Shown here piece by piece: positions 1 through 8,583 of a DNA stretch of 64,000 nt. The translations under genes and the position numbers were made by a program. Every line of letters begins with the position of its first letter. The first letter of the stretch is position 1. Source of the DNA: Saccharospirillum sp. MSK14-1 (GTDB lineage Bacteria; Pseudomonadota; Gammaproteobacteria; Pseudomonadales; Natronospirillaceae); NCBI RefSeq assembly GCF_003054965.1, contig NZ_MIES01000033.1, positions 1,054,001 to 1,118,000 of the forward strand, written 5' to 3'. The notes under the pieces are model-generated. The model worked only from the letters and a program-made list of their open reading frames with translations. It was not told the origin of the DNA and did not search any database.

Positions 1-902
1 TGCTCCAGCGGCGCCTCTACGACTAATTCCAGCCCCGTATCCGGGTGCGGCACCCTAAGCTGAGCGGCGTGCAAAAACAAGCGCTCCAGCCCCATCTCCC
101 GACACAGCTGCTCTGCCCGGCCGGTCTGGTATTTGCTATCTCCCAGAATCGGATGCCCCGCGTGCTGACAATGCACCCGAATCTGATGCGTTCGGCCCGT
201 CACTGGCTGAGCCTCCACCCAGGTTGCCTGCGGGTATGACTTAAGCACTCGATAACGCGTTAACGAGGCTTTGCCATCCGGGGCGACCCGTACAAAGCGC
301 TCGCCACCAACCGCCTGCTGTTTACGCAATGGGGCGTCGACTTCGGTTACCTTATCCGACCAGCGGCCATGCACCAGACACCAATAGGTCTTTTTCACCG
401 TCGTTTTGGCTCGAAACTCGGCCTGCAATTGCGTCAAGGCGCTGCGCTTTTTAGCAATCAACACCACGCCCGACGTGTCTTTATCGAGACGATGGACCAA
501 TTCAACAAACTTCAGCTCCGGCCGCATCGCCCGGTAGGACTCAATCAGTCCCAGACGAATACCGGACCCTCCGTGAACCGCCAGACCAGAGGGCTTGTTA
601 ATAGCAACAACAAAGTCATCCTCGTACAAAATGGCACTATCCAGATGTTGTTGCAGCGATTGCCCCGGCATCACCGTTTCCGTGTTCGACTCCGGCAGAG
701 TCACTGGTGGTAAACGAATTTCATCGTCGGCCACTAACCGATACTCCGGCTTAACACGCTTGCCGTTAACCCGAACCTCTCCTTTACGCAGCACCCGATA
801 AACACGGCTCTTAGGGAGCTTTTTCCAATAGCCAATCAGGAAATTATCGATCCTCTGACCGGCTCTATCCATCTCGACGCGATAAAAACTGACTTTTGAC
901 AC
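1..902 (-). CDS. rluC: 23S rRNA pseudouridine synthase RluC (C-terminal tail cut by window edge)
   Basis: RluC isomerises uridines 955, 2504 and 2580 of 23S rRNA (E. coli numbering). Translating the minus strand from a GTG at 902 gives an N-terminal S4 domain (AGQRIDNFL, then KGEVRVNGKR) followed by the RluA-type catalytic domain with the hallmark HRLDKDTSGV holding the catalytic Asp, and later VTGRTHQIRVH. About 300 residues are present; E. coli RluC has about 319, so only a short C-terminal piece lies outside the window. It diverges from rne, as in many gammaproteobacteria. GTG is preferred because the next in-frame ATG, 10 codons on, would cut into the region before the S4 domain. Confidence 0.95.
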   Translation of the reverse strand, partial: MSKVSFYRVEMDRAGQRIDNFLIGYWKKLPKSRVYRVLRKGEVRVNGKRVKPEYRLVADDEIRLPPVTLPESNTETVMPGQSLQQHLDSAILYEDDFVVAINKPSGLAVHGGSGIRLGLIESYRAMRPELKFVELVHRLDKDTSGVVLIAKKRSALTQLQAEFRAKTTVKKTYWCLVHGRWSDKVTEVDAPLRKQQAVGGERFVRVAPDGKASLTRYRVLKSYPQATWVEAQPVTGRTHQIRVHCQHAGHPILGDSKYQTGRAEQLCREMGLERLFLHAAQLRVPHPDTGLELVVEAPLE

Positions 903-995
903 GGTAAGGCGCCTGCAATAAAAGGCGCATGATACCAGTCTCCTGGCTGCGCTTCAGCGATGATAGTCAGAGCCTAAGAGACACCAGAGCATTTA

Positions 996-1024
996 TTGAT
1001 GGGTTGTAATCTTGGTGCTAAACT
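996..1024 (+). promoter_or_regulatory. rne promoter (extended -10)
   Basis: A -35 box TTGATG (996-1001), a 17-nt spacer and an extended -10 TGCTAAACT whose hexamer TAAACT is at 1019-1024. Initiation near 1031 would give an RNase E leader of about 375 nt, close to the roughly 360-nt leader known in E. coli. Seen directly; promoter activity is inferred. Confidence 0.6.
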
Positions 1025-1030
1025 CCAGCG

Positions 1031-1407
1031 AGCTGGGAGTCCGCAGCTCCCCCCGCCCAGAGACCACACAGGCGGCCGGGAAGCGGAACCCAACCACCAG
1101 CACGATGACAGGCATCGCGCTGAACGAATTGGTTGGGCAGCAAGTACAGTTTAAAACAGCGTATGACGTTGGGTTCATACGGAAGAAAGCACTTCACCAA
1201 AGAACGAAAGTGCTTCTAAAAAGAGCCGGCATCCCCGTAAGACTCTTTCCGTGACCCGGTTGTTCATGGAAAAACACCGACCCGCTGTGGTGCCATTTCG
1301 CCACAGCCGTGTAAATTGCGTGATCCTTTGTATTTCGGTGTTCGCCCGCCTGTCGATCCTGCCCTTGCTGCTCTGTCACTCATTAAAAGCAGAGTACGTA
1401 TACTTCA
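1031..1407 (+). promoter_or_regulatory. Long structured 5' untranslated leader of rne
   Basis: No gene is supported between rluC and rne (903-1407). The leader holds several inverted repeats: CCCAACCA (1089-1096) with TGGTTGGG (1130-1137); AAGCACTT (1187-1194) with AAGTGCTT (1208-1215); AAAGAG (1220-1225) with CTCTTT (1243-1248); GCTGTGG (1284-1290) with CCACAGC (1301-1307). In E. coli the rne leader folds into hairpins recognised by RNase E for feedback control of its own mRNA. The same function is inferred here from position, length and structure, not from primary sequence. Confidence 0.55.
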
Positions 1408-4173
1408 ATGAAAAGAATGCTGATCAACGCAACCCAGGCCGAAGAGCTTAGGGTTGCACTGGTAGACGGCCAAAAACTCTACGACCTTGATATCGAAACT
1501 GGCTTTCGTGAACAAAAGAAAGCCAACATCTATAAAGGCAAAATCACCCGCATCGAACCCAGCCTAGAAGCCGCTTTCGTCGACTTTGGGGCTGAGCGCC
1601 ACGGCTTCCTCCCGCTGAAAGAAATCGCCCGCGAATACTTCATTGATCCATCCATGTCGTCACGCTCCAGCATTAAAGAGCTGGTGAAAGAAGGCACGGA
1701 AGTCATTGTGCAGGTTGATAAAGAAGAGCGCGGTAATAAGGGTGCCGCCCTGACCACCATGGTCAGTCTGGCTGGCCGTTATCTGGTTTTGATGCCCAAC
1801 AACGCTCGTGCCGGTGGTATTTCCCGTCGTATCGAAGGCGATGAGCGCGCCCAGATTCGTGAAGCCCTGCAAGGCATCACCGTTCCCGATGGCATGGGCG
1901 TCATCGTCCGTACCGCCGGTATTGGTCGCAGCGCTGAAGAACTGCAGTGGGACCTCGATTACTTGATCCAACTGTGGCAGTCAATCCGCGAGGCATCCAC
2001 ATCACGCCCGGCACCTTTCCTGATTTTGCAAGAAAGTAATGTCATTCTGCGGGCCATTCGTGACTACCTGCGCCAGGACATTGGCGAAGTACTGATCGAC
2101 AGCAAAGACGCTTACGATTACGCGCTGGATTTTGTGCAGAAAGTGATGCCGAACTACCAGAGCAAACTGAAGCGCTACGAAGATCCGGTTCCGCTGTTCA
2201 ACCGTTACCAGATCGAATCTCAGATCGAGAGTGCCTTCCAACGTGAAGTGAAGTTGCCCAGCGGTGGCTCCATTGTGATCGATCCAACCGAAGCGTTGGT
2301 ATCCATCGATATTAACTCCTCTCGCTCCACCAAAGGCGGCGATATTGAGGAGACGGCGTTCCACACCAACCTGGAAGCGGCCGAGGAAATTGCTCGTCAA
2401 TTGCGTCTGCGCGACATGGGCGGTCTGATCGTTATCGACTTTATCGATATGAACCAGACCAAGCACCAACGCGAAGTTGAATCCCGCATCAAAGAAGCCA
2501 CCAATTCAGATCGCGCTCGCGTACAGGTTGGCCGGTTGTCACGCTTTGGCCTGTTGGAAATGTCGCGGCAGCGTCTGCGTCCGTCTCTGGGCGAAACCAG
2601 CGGCATCGTCTGCCCGCGCTGTAACGGCCACGGCATCATCCGTGATGTGAAATCACTGTCACTGGCGATTCTGCGTTTGGTTGAAGAAGAGTCACTGAAA
2701 GAACGTACCGCCCAGATTCGCGCTATTGTGCCGCTGTCGGTCGCCACCTTCTTGTTGAACGAAAAGCGCGAAGCCATCCACGAAATTGAACAGCGCCTTA
2801 AAGTGCATGTTCTGGTGGTTCCTAATCCGCAAATGGAAACCCCTCATTACGAAGTGGTGCGTTTGCGTGATGACGACGAAAACCTGATTAATGCAGCGCC
2901 GAGCTATGCACTGAAGTTTGAAGAAACACCGTCTGAGACAGAGGCTGTACTGGAAACTCAGTCAAAGCCTCAGGAAGCGGCCATCTCCAATATTCAGGCA
3001 CCGCGTCAACCAGCGCCTAGCACTGAAAAGCCGGCGGTTGCAAAACCGGTCAAAGCAGCGAAACCGGCAGGCCCGGGTCTACTGGCTCGTTTGTTCAAAG
3101 CGCTCTTCGGCGGCAGCGATAAGTCGGCCAAGAAAAAACACAGCAACGCCAACAAAGGCGGTCAGCAGCGCCGCTCTGGTCGTGATGGCAACCCATCGCG
3201 TAATGGTCGTTCGAACAACCGTTCGTCAGGTCGCGGCGGCCGCAACGCCCAAAATGGCCAGGCACGGGATAATCGTCGTCAGAGCAATAACCGGAATGAC
3301 GACAACGACAATAAAAAGAAAAACGACAACAGACAGCGCGAGCGTAAAAACGACGAGGTTAAAGCTCAGTCCCCATCAAGCGATGATGACAACAGCCGCA
3401 ACGACCGGAACAAAGGTCGTCAGCAACAGCCTCAGTTAAAGCGCCGTGACGAACGCGAAAACAGCACCGGTCGTGTACCGCAGTCGGAAGTTGGTAAAAA
3501 CCGCAAAGTCCGTGGTGTCAGCAAGAACGCGAGCAAGCGTCCCAACCCGGAACGTCCGGACGAGGTGGTCAGCGATATCGATACCGTGATTGCGCTGATC
3601 AATGCTGAACAGCCGACAACTGACAACGCTCCGGCCAAAACCGAGAGTCCAGCCAGCTCGACAGCCGCAGAACAAGCGGCGACCGGCTCGGTGGTGGAGA
3701 CTCCGGTCGAATCCAGCGAAGCGAAACCGGCAACCACTGAGCAAGCAGACATATCTGCACCAAAAGCTGCCTCAAAAGCTGAGTCAAATGAAGCAGCCAT
3801 AACCCCTGCCCCTGCGGTCGAATCCGACGCAGAGGTACAAGAGGTCACTAATGACGTCACTGCTGAACCGGTAGAGAACACAGCACCGGTGACCGAAGAA
3901 CCTGCTGCAGAAGCAGAGCCGTCAAAACTGGAAGATTCTCCGGAGCCCAGTGTCGCGCATGAGCCCATTGAGGTCGATGAGCCTGCTCCAGCGGAAGAGG
4001 TTGAACCCGTCGCAGCATCAGAGACTCCGGTGACTGAACCTGTGCAAACCAGCACGCCAGCGACTGATACAGAGTCTGAGGCAACATCGGCTGAACCGAC
4101 AGCGTCAGGTCGGGCACCTAACGATCCGCGCGAAGTGCGTCGCCGTCAGCAGCGTGAACAGGGCGAGCAGTGA
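1408..4173 (+). CDS. rne: Ribonuclease E
   Basis: RNase E is the main endoribonuclease of mRNA decay and of rRNA and tRNA processing, and it scaffolds the RNA degradosome. The first 500 or so residues follow the E. coli catalytic half closely: S1 domain at about 35-120, catalytic Mg-binding Asp301 (SIDINSS) and Asp344 (VIDFIDM), and the Zn-link CPRC at Cys402/Cys405. After residue 505 the chain is low-complexity. A short amphipathic stretch, [15 protein letters not shown] at 555-569, matches the membrane-targeting segment; then come Arg/Asn-rich RNA-binding blocks and an acidic Pro/Glu/Ala-rich tail ending in an Arg-rich motif. At 921 residues it is shorter than the 1061 of E. coli, the difference lying in the scaffold half. 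The ATG start gives the conserved [10 protein letters not shown]. Confidence 0.98.
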   Translation: MKRMLINATQAEELRVALVDGQKLYDLDIETGFREQKKANIYKGKITRIEPSLEAAFVDFGAERHGFLPLKEIAREYFIDPSMSSRSSIKELVKEGTEVIVQVDKEERGNKGAALTTMVSLAGRYLVLMPNNARAGGISRRIEGDERAQIREALQGITVPDGMGVIVRTAGIGRSAEELQWDLDYLIQLWQSIREASTSRPAPFLILQESNVILRAIRDYLRQDIGEVLIDSKDAYDYALDFVQKVMPNYQSKLKRYEDPVPLFNRYQIESQIESAFQREVKLPSGGSIVIDPTEALVSIDINSSRSTKGGDIEETAFHTNLEAAEEIARQLRLRDMGGLIVIDFIDMNQTKHQREVESRIKEATNSDRARVQVGRLSRFGLLEMSRQRLRPSLGETSGIVCPRCNGHGIIRDVKSLSLAILRLVEEESLKERTAQIRAIVPLSVATFLLNEKREAIHEIEQRLKVHVLVVPNPQMETPHYEVVRLRDDDENLINAAPSYALKFEETPSETEAVLETQSKPQEAAISNIQAPRQPAPSTEKPAVAKPVKAAKPAGPGLLARLFKALFGGSDKSAKKKHSNANKGGQQRRSGRDGNPSRNGRSNNRSSGRGGRNAQNGQARDNRRQSNNRNDDNDNKKKNDNRQRERKNDEVKAQSPSSDDDNSRNDRNKGRQQQPQLKRRDERENSTGRVPQSEVGKNRKVRGVSKNASKRPNPERPDEVVSDIDTVIALINAEQPTTDNAPAKTESPASSTAAEQAATGSVVETPVESSEAKPATTEQADISAPKAASKAESNEAAITPAPAVESDAEVQEVTNDVTAEPVENTAPVTEEPAAEAEPSKLEDSPEPSVAHEPIEVDEPAPAEEVEPVAASETPVTEPVQTSTPATDTESEATSAEPTASGRAPNDPREVRRRQQREQGEQ

Positions 4174-4192
4174 TTCAGCTGATCGCTTAACC

Positions 4193-4222
4193 AAAAAAAG
4201 CCGGCATACCGCCGGCTTTTTT
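4193..4222. terminator. Bidirectional intrinsic terminator between rne and murB
   Basis: Six A's, stem GCCGGC, loop ATACC, stem GCCGGC, six T's. It is symmetric, so it can end rne on the plus strand and the murB operon on the minus strand. Confidence 0.9.
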
Positions 4223-4234
4223 ATTACTCCCGAA

Positions 4235-5266
4235 TCAGTAATGTCCGCTACCCTGCGGGCCCCAATAACGGGGCTCACGCTCCAATAGGACACCAAAGCG
4301 GTCGACCACAGCCTGTTGCACTCTTTGTTGCCAATCAGCAACCTGCTGATATTCAGCGTGATCTGGGTTTACCAGCACCAGGGCCTGCTTGGCGTAACAC
4401 CCGACACCGGCAGCGTTGGCCTGCCCTTTCAAACCACACTGATCAATCATCCACCCGGCCGCCAGCTTCCAACGATCACCGCTTGGAAAAGCCACCAGTT
4501 CAGGCCATTGTGATTTCAGTGTATTAACGACTGACTGATCGACTTCTGGGTTTTTAAAGAAACTGCCGGCATTGGGAATGAACTGAGGGTCGGGCAACTT
4601 TGACTGGCGCTGGGCAATGACCGCTTCCATCACCTGCCGGGCATTCAGCTGATCTTGATCGGCAAGCGCCTGCAATGGGCCATAACTCAACTGCGGCCGG
4701 AAGTCCGACGACAATGCCAGAGTCACAGCGGTGACAATGTAGCGGTTTTCTTCGCGCTTAAAGCGGCTGTCACGATAACCCAGTTCACACTGTTCGGCAT
4801 TGAAGCGCACCCACTGCCTGGCCTGACAGTCATAAGCTTCCAACTCATGCAGTAAATCACCGACTTCCACGCCGTAAGCGCCAATGTTTTGAATCGGAGC
4901 AGCACCCACTGAGCCGGGAATCAAAGCCAGGTTCTCAAGACCGTTCAAACCGGCATCAATGCTGGCCACCACGCACTGGTGCCAATTTTCACCAGCGGAC
5001 AAACGCCACAAGGTTCGACCTTGGTCATCCTGACCCACCACTTCCCTGCCCTGGGTACGCATGGCGATCACCAGGCCATCAACGCGAGCATCCAGCAACA
5101 GATTACTGCCACCACCAAGTACACGTATTGGCAACTCACGTTGAATGGCCCAATCGACCCACGCTGGAATCTGCTCCGCCGTCTCAATCTCAGCCAGCGC
5201 ATCGGCCTGAGACGGGATGCCCAGTGTATTCAGCGGCAGCAAATCGGCATCGAACTGTGGCGTCAC
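4235..5266 (-). CDS. murB: UDP-N-acetylenolpyruvoylglucosamine reductase MurB
   Basis: MurB reduces UDP-GlcNAc-enolpyruvate to UDP-MurNAc with NADPH and FAD, the second committed step of peptidoglycan precursor synthesis in the cytoplasm. The FAD-binding motif PIRVLGGGSNLLL is near residues 46-58, followed by GLENLALIPGSVGAAPIQN at 109-127. The catalytic Ser235 lies in NAGSFFKNP and the C-terminal catalytic Glu near 331 in LLEREPRYWG. The 343-residue length and domain order fit the E. coli (type I) enzyme. It is the last gene of a leftward operon and overlaps the phosphatase stop codon by 4 nt, which suggests translational coupling. Confidence 0.97.
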   Translation of the reverse strand: MTPQFDADLLPLNTLGIPSQADALAEIETAEQIPAWVDWAIQRELPIRVLGGGSNLLLDARVDGLVIAMRTQGREVVGQDDQGRTLWRLSAGENWHQCVVASIDAGLNGLENLALIPGSVGAAPIQNIGAYGVEVGDLLHELEAYDCQARQWVRFNAEQCELGYRDSRFKREENRYIVTAVTLALSSDFRPQLSYGPLQALADQDQLNARQVMEAVIAQRQSKLPDPQFIPNAGSFFKNPEVDQSVVNTLKSQWPELVAFPSGDRWKLAAGWMIDQCGLKGQANAAGVGCYAKQALVLVNPDHAEYQQVADWQQRVQQAVVDRFGVLLEREPRYWGPQGSGHY

Positions 5267-5739
5267 AGCGCTGCCTCCAGGCGACGCAACAATGCCTGGC
5301 TGGCTTGTTCACACAAATCCAGTACCTGCTCGAAGCCTTCACTGCCGCCGTAATAAGGATCCGGCACCTCTCGGACAGCGCACTGATCAATCTGATCCAG
5401 AAACAATCCCAGCTTGGCTTGGCTGTCTTCAGGACGCATCGCTTGGAGGTCTGCCAAGTTTTGAGCATCCATTGCCAAGATCCAATCAAATCGATAGAAG
5501 TCGTCGACGTTAACCTGCCGGGCCCGGAATGCCTCCAAACGGTATCCGTGCTGACGCGCAGCCGCGGTCGCTCGGGTATCCGGTGATTTACCAAGGTGAT
5601 AGGCGGCGGTGCCGGCAGAATCGACGGTGACCTGGCCGGCTAAAACAGAATCTGCCAAGGCTTGCTCGAACACCCCCTGAGCGGTTGGTGAACGACAAAT
5701 ATTCCCCAAGCAAACAAACAGCACGCTGGTATCGCTCAT
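5263..5739 (-). CDS. Low-molecular-weight protein tyrosine phosphatase
   Basis: The protein has the LMW-PTP P-loop C-x5-R-S at residues 10-17 (VCLGNICRS), with nucleophile Cys10 and Arg16, and the general-acid Asp127 in the DPYYGG loop. At 158 residues it is a complete family member. LMW-PTPs dephosphorylate tyrosine kinases in capsule export or other phosphotyrosine targets; no Wzc-type kinase is in the window, so the substrate is unknown. It overlaps both murB and kdsB by 4 nt (ATGA junctions), placing it firmly in the envelope operon. The same gene sits between kdsB and murB in Pseudomonas. Confidence 0.92.
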   Translation of the reverse strand: MSDTSVLFVCLGNICRSPTAQGVFEQALADSVLAGQVTVDSAGTAAYHLGKSPDTRATAAARQHGYRLEAFRARQVNVDDFYRFDWILAMDAQNLADLQAMRPEDSQAKLGLFLDQIDQCAVREVPDPYYGGSEGFEQVLDLCEQASQALLRRLEAAL

Positions 5740-6488
5740 GAATCACCTTTCTGTGTAAAAACGGCGCGAACGGCATCCAGGTCGGCCTGGGTGTCCACAC
5801 CGGCGGGTACATGGGTGACAGCTTGAGCTGCGACAATGCCATGGCCTTCCGTCATAAAGCGCAGCTGCTCAAGTTTTTCCAGCTGCTCAAGCGGACTTTC
5901 CGACCAGGTGACGAAGGCGTCCAGCGCCCGTTTCCGATAGGCATAGAGTCCGATGTGACGTTTATAAGGCGTTGCCTGCCCGGTGACCTGTTGATCCCGG
6001 TCCCAAGGAATCGGTGCTCGACTGAAATACAGCACTCGCCCGGCCCTGTCCTGCACCAGTTTTACGGCATTCGGATTGTTGGCTTCAGCTAGGGGTAAGG
6101 GTTCATAGAGGGTGGCGACAGCCGCTTCCGGCGCTGCCTCCAATAAAGCGACCACCTGGCGCAGGTTTTCACCCGGCATCAACGGCTCGTCCCCCTGAAG
6201 ATTGACCACAATATCGTCAGGCTCTAAGCCCAATTGATCGGCCGCTTCCTGCAATCGGTCGGTGCCTGATGGATGATCAGCCCGAGTCATCACGGCATCA
6301 TAGCCGGCATCAACAACCGCCTCACAGATGCGTTGATCATCCGTTGCCACCACACATCGTTCAAACCCCGCGCTTCGCGCTGCTTCTACCACGCGCACCA
6401 CCATCGGCTTACCCGCGATGTCCATTAGCGGCTTCCCGGGTAACCGGCTGGAACCGAATCGGGCAGGAATCATGATCAGATGAGTCAT
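5736..6488 (-). CDS. kdsB: 3-deoxy-manno-octulosonate cytidylyltransferase KdsB
   Basis: KdsB activates Kdo with CTP to CMP-Kdo, the donor for the inner core of lipopolysaccharide. The N-terminal nucleotidyltransferase signature IPARFGSSRLPGKPL follows the start directly, and VNLQGDEPLM is the conserved metal/nucleotide region. I start at ATG 6488 (MTHLIMIPARF), giving 250 residues as is usual; the 27-residue upstream extension of the open frame lies inside lpxK and has no KdsB character. It overlaps lpxK by 4 nt. In Pseudomonas and E. coli a small YcaR-type gene lies between lpxK and kdsB; it is absent here. Confidence 0.97.
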   Translation of the reverse strand: MTHLIMIPARFGSSRLPGKPLMDIAGKPMVVRVVEAARSAGFERCVVATDDQRICEAVVDAGYDAVMTRADHPSGTDRLQEAADQLGLEPDDIVVNLQGDEPLMPGENLRQVVALLEAAPEAAVATLYEPLPLAEANNPNAVKLVQDRAGRVLYFSRAPIPWDRDQQVTGQATPYKRHIGLYAYRKRALDAFVTWSESPLEQLEKLEQLRFMTEGHGIVAAQAVTHVPAGVDTQADLDAVRAVFTQKGDS

Positions 6489-7435
6489 TGCAAAGCCTTC
6501 CTTAACGCTTGTTCGATGGTGCTGAGTAATTCGTTGGGTAGTGAGGGTTGCAGGCGCACGACGTAACAATGTTCTGGTAACGGTTGCGGCAATTTGATGG
6601 CGTCTTTTTCCGTCATCACCAGCGGGCGCTCGGCATGAGCCAAAGCGTCCTCAGGCAAGGGTTGATGATCGCCGGGCGTCCAACGCCGCTTGATCGAATA
6701 GCCTTGATCAGCCAATTGCTGAAAGAATGCTTCCGGGTTACCGATCCCTGCACAGGCGTCAATCTCGCCGCCCGATACCAGCACCTGACCTTTGTCGTTG
6801 GTGGCAGGTTCGGGGTTTAGCGATAAGACGGCATCGACTGTGATGTCTGTTGGTTGCTGCTCTCGCGCCACGACCCAATCCACCAATGCCAGCCGGCTGA
6901 TGGGTTCGCGCAAGGGTCCAGCGGGCAATAAGCGGCCGTTACCAAAGCCGCGCCGGCCATCAATCATCACCAGTTCAAAATGACGACCCAGACGATAATG
7001 CTGCAAGCCATCGTCACTGATAACGACGTCGGGTCGATGGTGTTCCATTAAAAAGCGGACCGCCTGATCTCGATCGGGGTCAACCACCACTGGGCAATCC
7101 AGACTGCGTGCCAGCATCAGCGGCTCATCGCCACAGACTGCGGCTGAGTCATTGGGCGTTACGGCCCACGGATAGTGAGGCGCCTTACCGCCATAGCCGC
7201 GTGAAACCACGCCGCACCCTAAACCTTGCGCCTGAAGATATCGAACCAACGCCTGAATGGCTGGAGATTTCCCGGTACCACCAACAGCGAGATTCCCCAC
7301 CACCAACACCGGCGCCCCATAGTCACCCCGAAACCGCTGCTTTAACCGGTAGCCGACGATACTGGTCATCAACCAGGTCATCGGTGTGAGCAAACGCGCA
7401 GGCCAAGTGATCGTATTTTGGTACCAGAAACGCAT
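6485..7435 (-). CDS. lpxK: Tetraacyldisaccharide 4'-kinase LpxK
   Basis: LpxK phosphorylates the 4' position of the tetraacyldisaccharide-1-P precursor to form lipid IVA at the inner membrane. An N-terminal hydrophobic anchor (residues about 10-28) is followed by the P-loop GNLAVGGTGKSP at 48-59; VVSRGYGGKAP and DDGLQHYRLGR are the family-specific motifs. The start at 7435 (MRFWYQNTI) gives 316 residues and aligns the N-terminus with known LpxK proteins; the longer frame reads back into the exbD end. It sits 25 nt after exbD and overlaps kdsB by 4 nt. Confidence 0.96.
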   Translation of the reverse strand: MRFWYQNTITWPARLLTPMTWLMTSIVGYRLKQRFRGDYGAPVLVVGNLAVGGTGKSPAIQALVRYLQAQGLGCGVVSRGYGGKAPHYPWAVTPNDSAAVCGDEPLMLARSLDCPVVVDPDRDQAVRFLMEHHRPDVVISDDGLQHYRLGRHFELVMIDGRRGFGNGRLLPAGPLREPISRLALVDWVVAREQQPTDITVDAVLSLNPEPATNDKGQVLVSGGEIDACAGIGNPEAFFQQLADQGYSIKRRWTPGDHQPLPEDALAHAERPLVMTEKDAIKLPQPLPEHCYVVRLQPSLPNELLSTIEQALRKALQ

Positions 7436-7460
7436 CGTCAGAGTACTGCCATAGAAGGGT

Positions 7461-7880
7461 TCAAGGTGAATCCGGCAGGCGCGTGGTGTAGCTGACTTTG
7501 GTAAAACCCAACTGACCGACGGCATCCAAGGCATAAATCATCGCCTGATGCGGCGCTTGGGCATCGCCGGTGATCACCACGGTCTGGTCACGACGATTGC
7601 CTGCAAGTTCTGTCAACGCCTGTTTCAGCGTATCGCTGTCATGACGCAACAATGGCTGATCGTTAACCGCATAGCGTCCTTGACCGTCAACCATGATCTC
7701 CAGTGAAGGACTCTCAGTTGCCGCCTGATCACTGGTGCTTTCAGGCAGGTCAATTTCAAGCTGGGTTTCTCGAGTAAAGGTGGTGGAGACCATAAAAAAG
7801 ATCAGCAACAGAAACACAACATCAATCAGAGGCGTCAAGTTGACCTGAACATCTTCACGTCGATGGCGTCGAAAACGCAT
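7461..7880 (-). CDS. exbD: ExbD/TolR family biopolymer transport protein
   Basis: This is the periplasmic peptidoglycan-facing partner of an ExbB/TolQ/MotA-type proton channel. One transmembrane helix (about 17-37) carries the conserved proton-path Asp20 in NLTPLIDVVFLLLIFF. The remaining 100 residues are periplasmic. The start at 7880 (MRFRRHRRED) has a good ribosome site, AAGGAG, 7 nt upstream; the longer frame overlaps exbB. It is 10 nt downstream of exbB, so the pair is co-transcribed. No tonB is nearby; the lipid A context suggests an envelope role, which is inference. Confidence 0.9.
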   Translation of the reverse strand: MRFRRHRREDVQVNLTPLIDVVFLLLIFFMVSTTFTRETQLEIDLPESTSDQAATESPSLEIMVDGQGRYAVNDQPLLRHDSDTLKQALTELAGNRRDQTVVITGDAQAPHQAMIYALDAVGQLGFTKVSYTTRLPDSP

Positions 7881-7890
7881 CAGCAGCTCC

Positions 7891-8508
7891 TTAGCTGTTT
7901 GAGTTGGTTTCGGCGTGCAACGCTTCAACCAACTTGGTGCTGTCCTGCTCCATCGACACCAGCAGGTCGTCCACCCGGCGCGTCAGTGCACGGTGAAAAA
8001 TGAGCGCGGGGATGGCAACGCTCAGACCAGTGGCCGTGGTGATCAGCGCTTGCGATATACCGCCCGCCAACACACCGGTATCGCCACTGCCTTGAACCAT
8101 GATGGCGGTAAAGACATCAATCATACCGACCACCGTTCCCAGCAAGCCCAGCAACGGTGCAATCGCTGCAATGGTGCCCAGCGTGCTCAGAAATTTCTCC
8201 ATCTCATGCGCCACATGGCTGCCCGCTTCCTGCAAACTGTCTTTCATTGCATCACGGCCATGTTTAGACGCAGTTAAACCAGCGGAGAGGACATATCCGA
8301 ACAGCGAACTATTTTTCAACTCTTTCAGTTTAGTCGAGTCCAGCTCATGACTTTTGATCCAATGCCAGACTTGAGGCAGCTGATCCTTGGGAATCACCTT
8401 GCTATAACGCAGCGCCCAATAGCGTTCGATGATGATGGCGATGGCGATGATGGAACACAGCAGGATGGGCGCCATCAACCAGCCGCCCGCTTTGACGATT
8501 TCAAACAC
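7891..8508 (-). CDS. exbB: ExbB/TolQ/MotA family proton channel protein
   Basis: An inner-membrane channel subunit with about three transmembrane segments: residues 12-30, and a pair in the second half around GLLGTVVGMIDVF and GGISQALITTATGLSVAIPA, the most conserved family motifs. It has 205 residues, typical for ExbB2-type proteins found beside comEC and lpxK. With the downstream ExbD-like protein it should form a proton-motive-force driven motor. A TolQ assignment is less likely because no tolA, tolB or pal is present. Confidence 0.9.
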   Translation of the reverse strand: MFEIVKAGGWLMAPILLCSIIAIAIIIERYWALRYSKVIPKDQLPQVWHWIKSHELDSTKLKELKNSSLFGYVLSAGLTASKHGRDAMKDSLQEAGSHVAHEMEKFLSTLGTIAAIAPLLGLLGTVVGMIDVFTAIMVQGSGDTGVLAGGISQALITTATGLSVAIPALIFHRALTRRVDDLLVSMEQDSTKLVEALHAETNSNS

Positions 8509-8583
8509 TGAGAGGTCTCCTTTCTTCAGGCGCGTAATTTAACACAGCCAAAGGCAAACGGAATCCAGCACTGGCAATGCACC

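Noticed and set aside
3432-4055. A 207-codon open frame antisense to the rne tail
   Set aside because: It mirrors the low-complexity Ala/Glu/Pro codons of RNase E, giving a Ser/Ala/Gly-rich translation with no ribosome site or domain.
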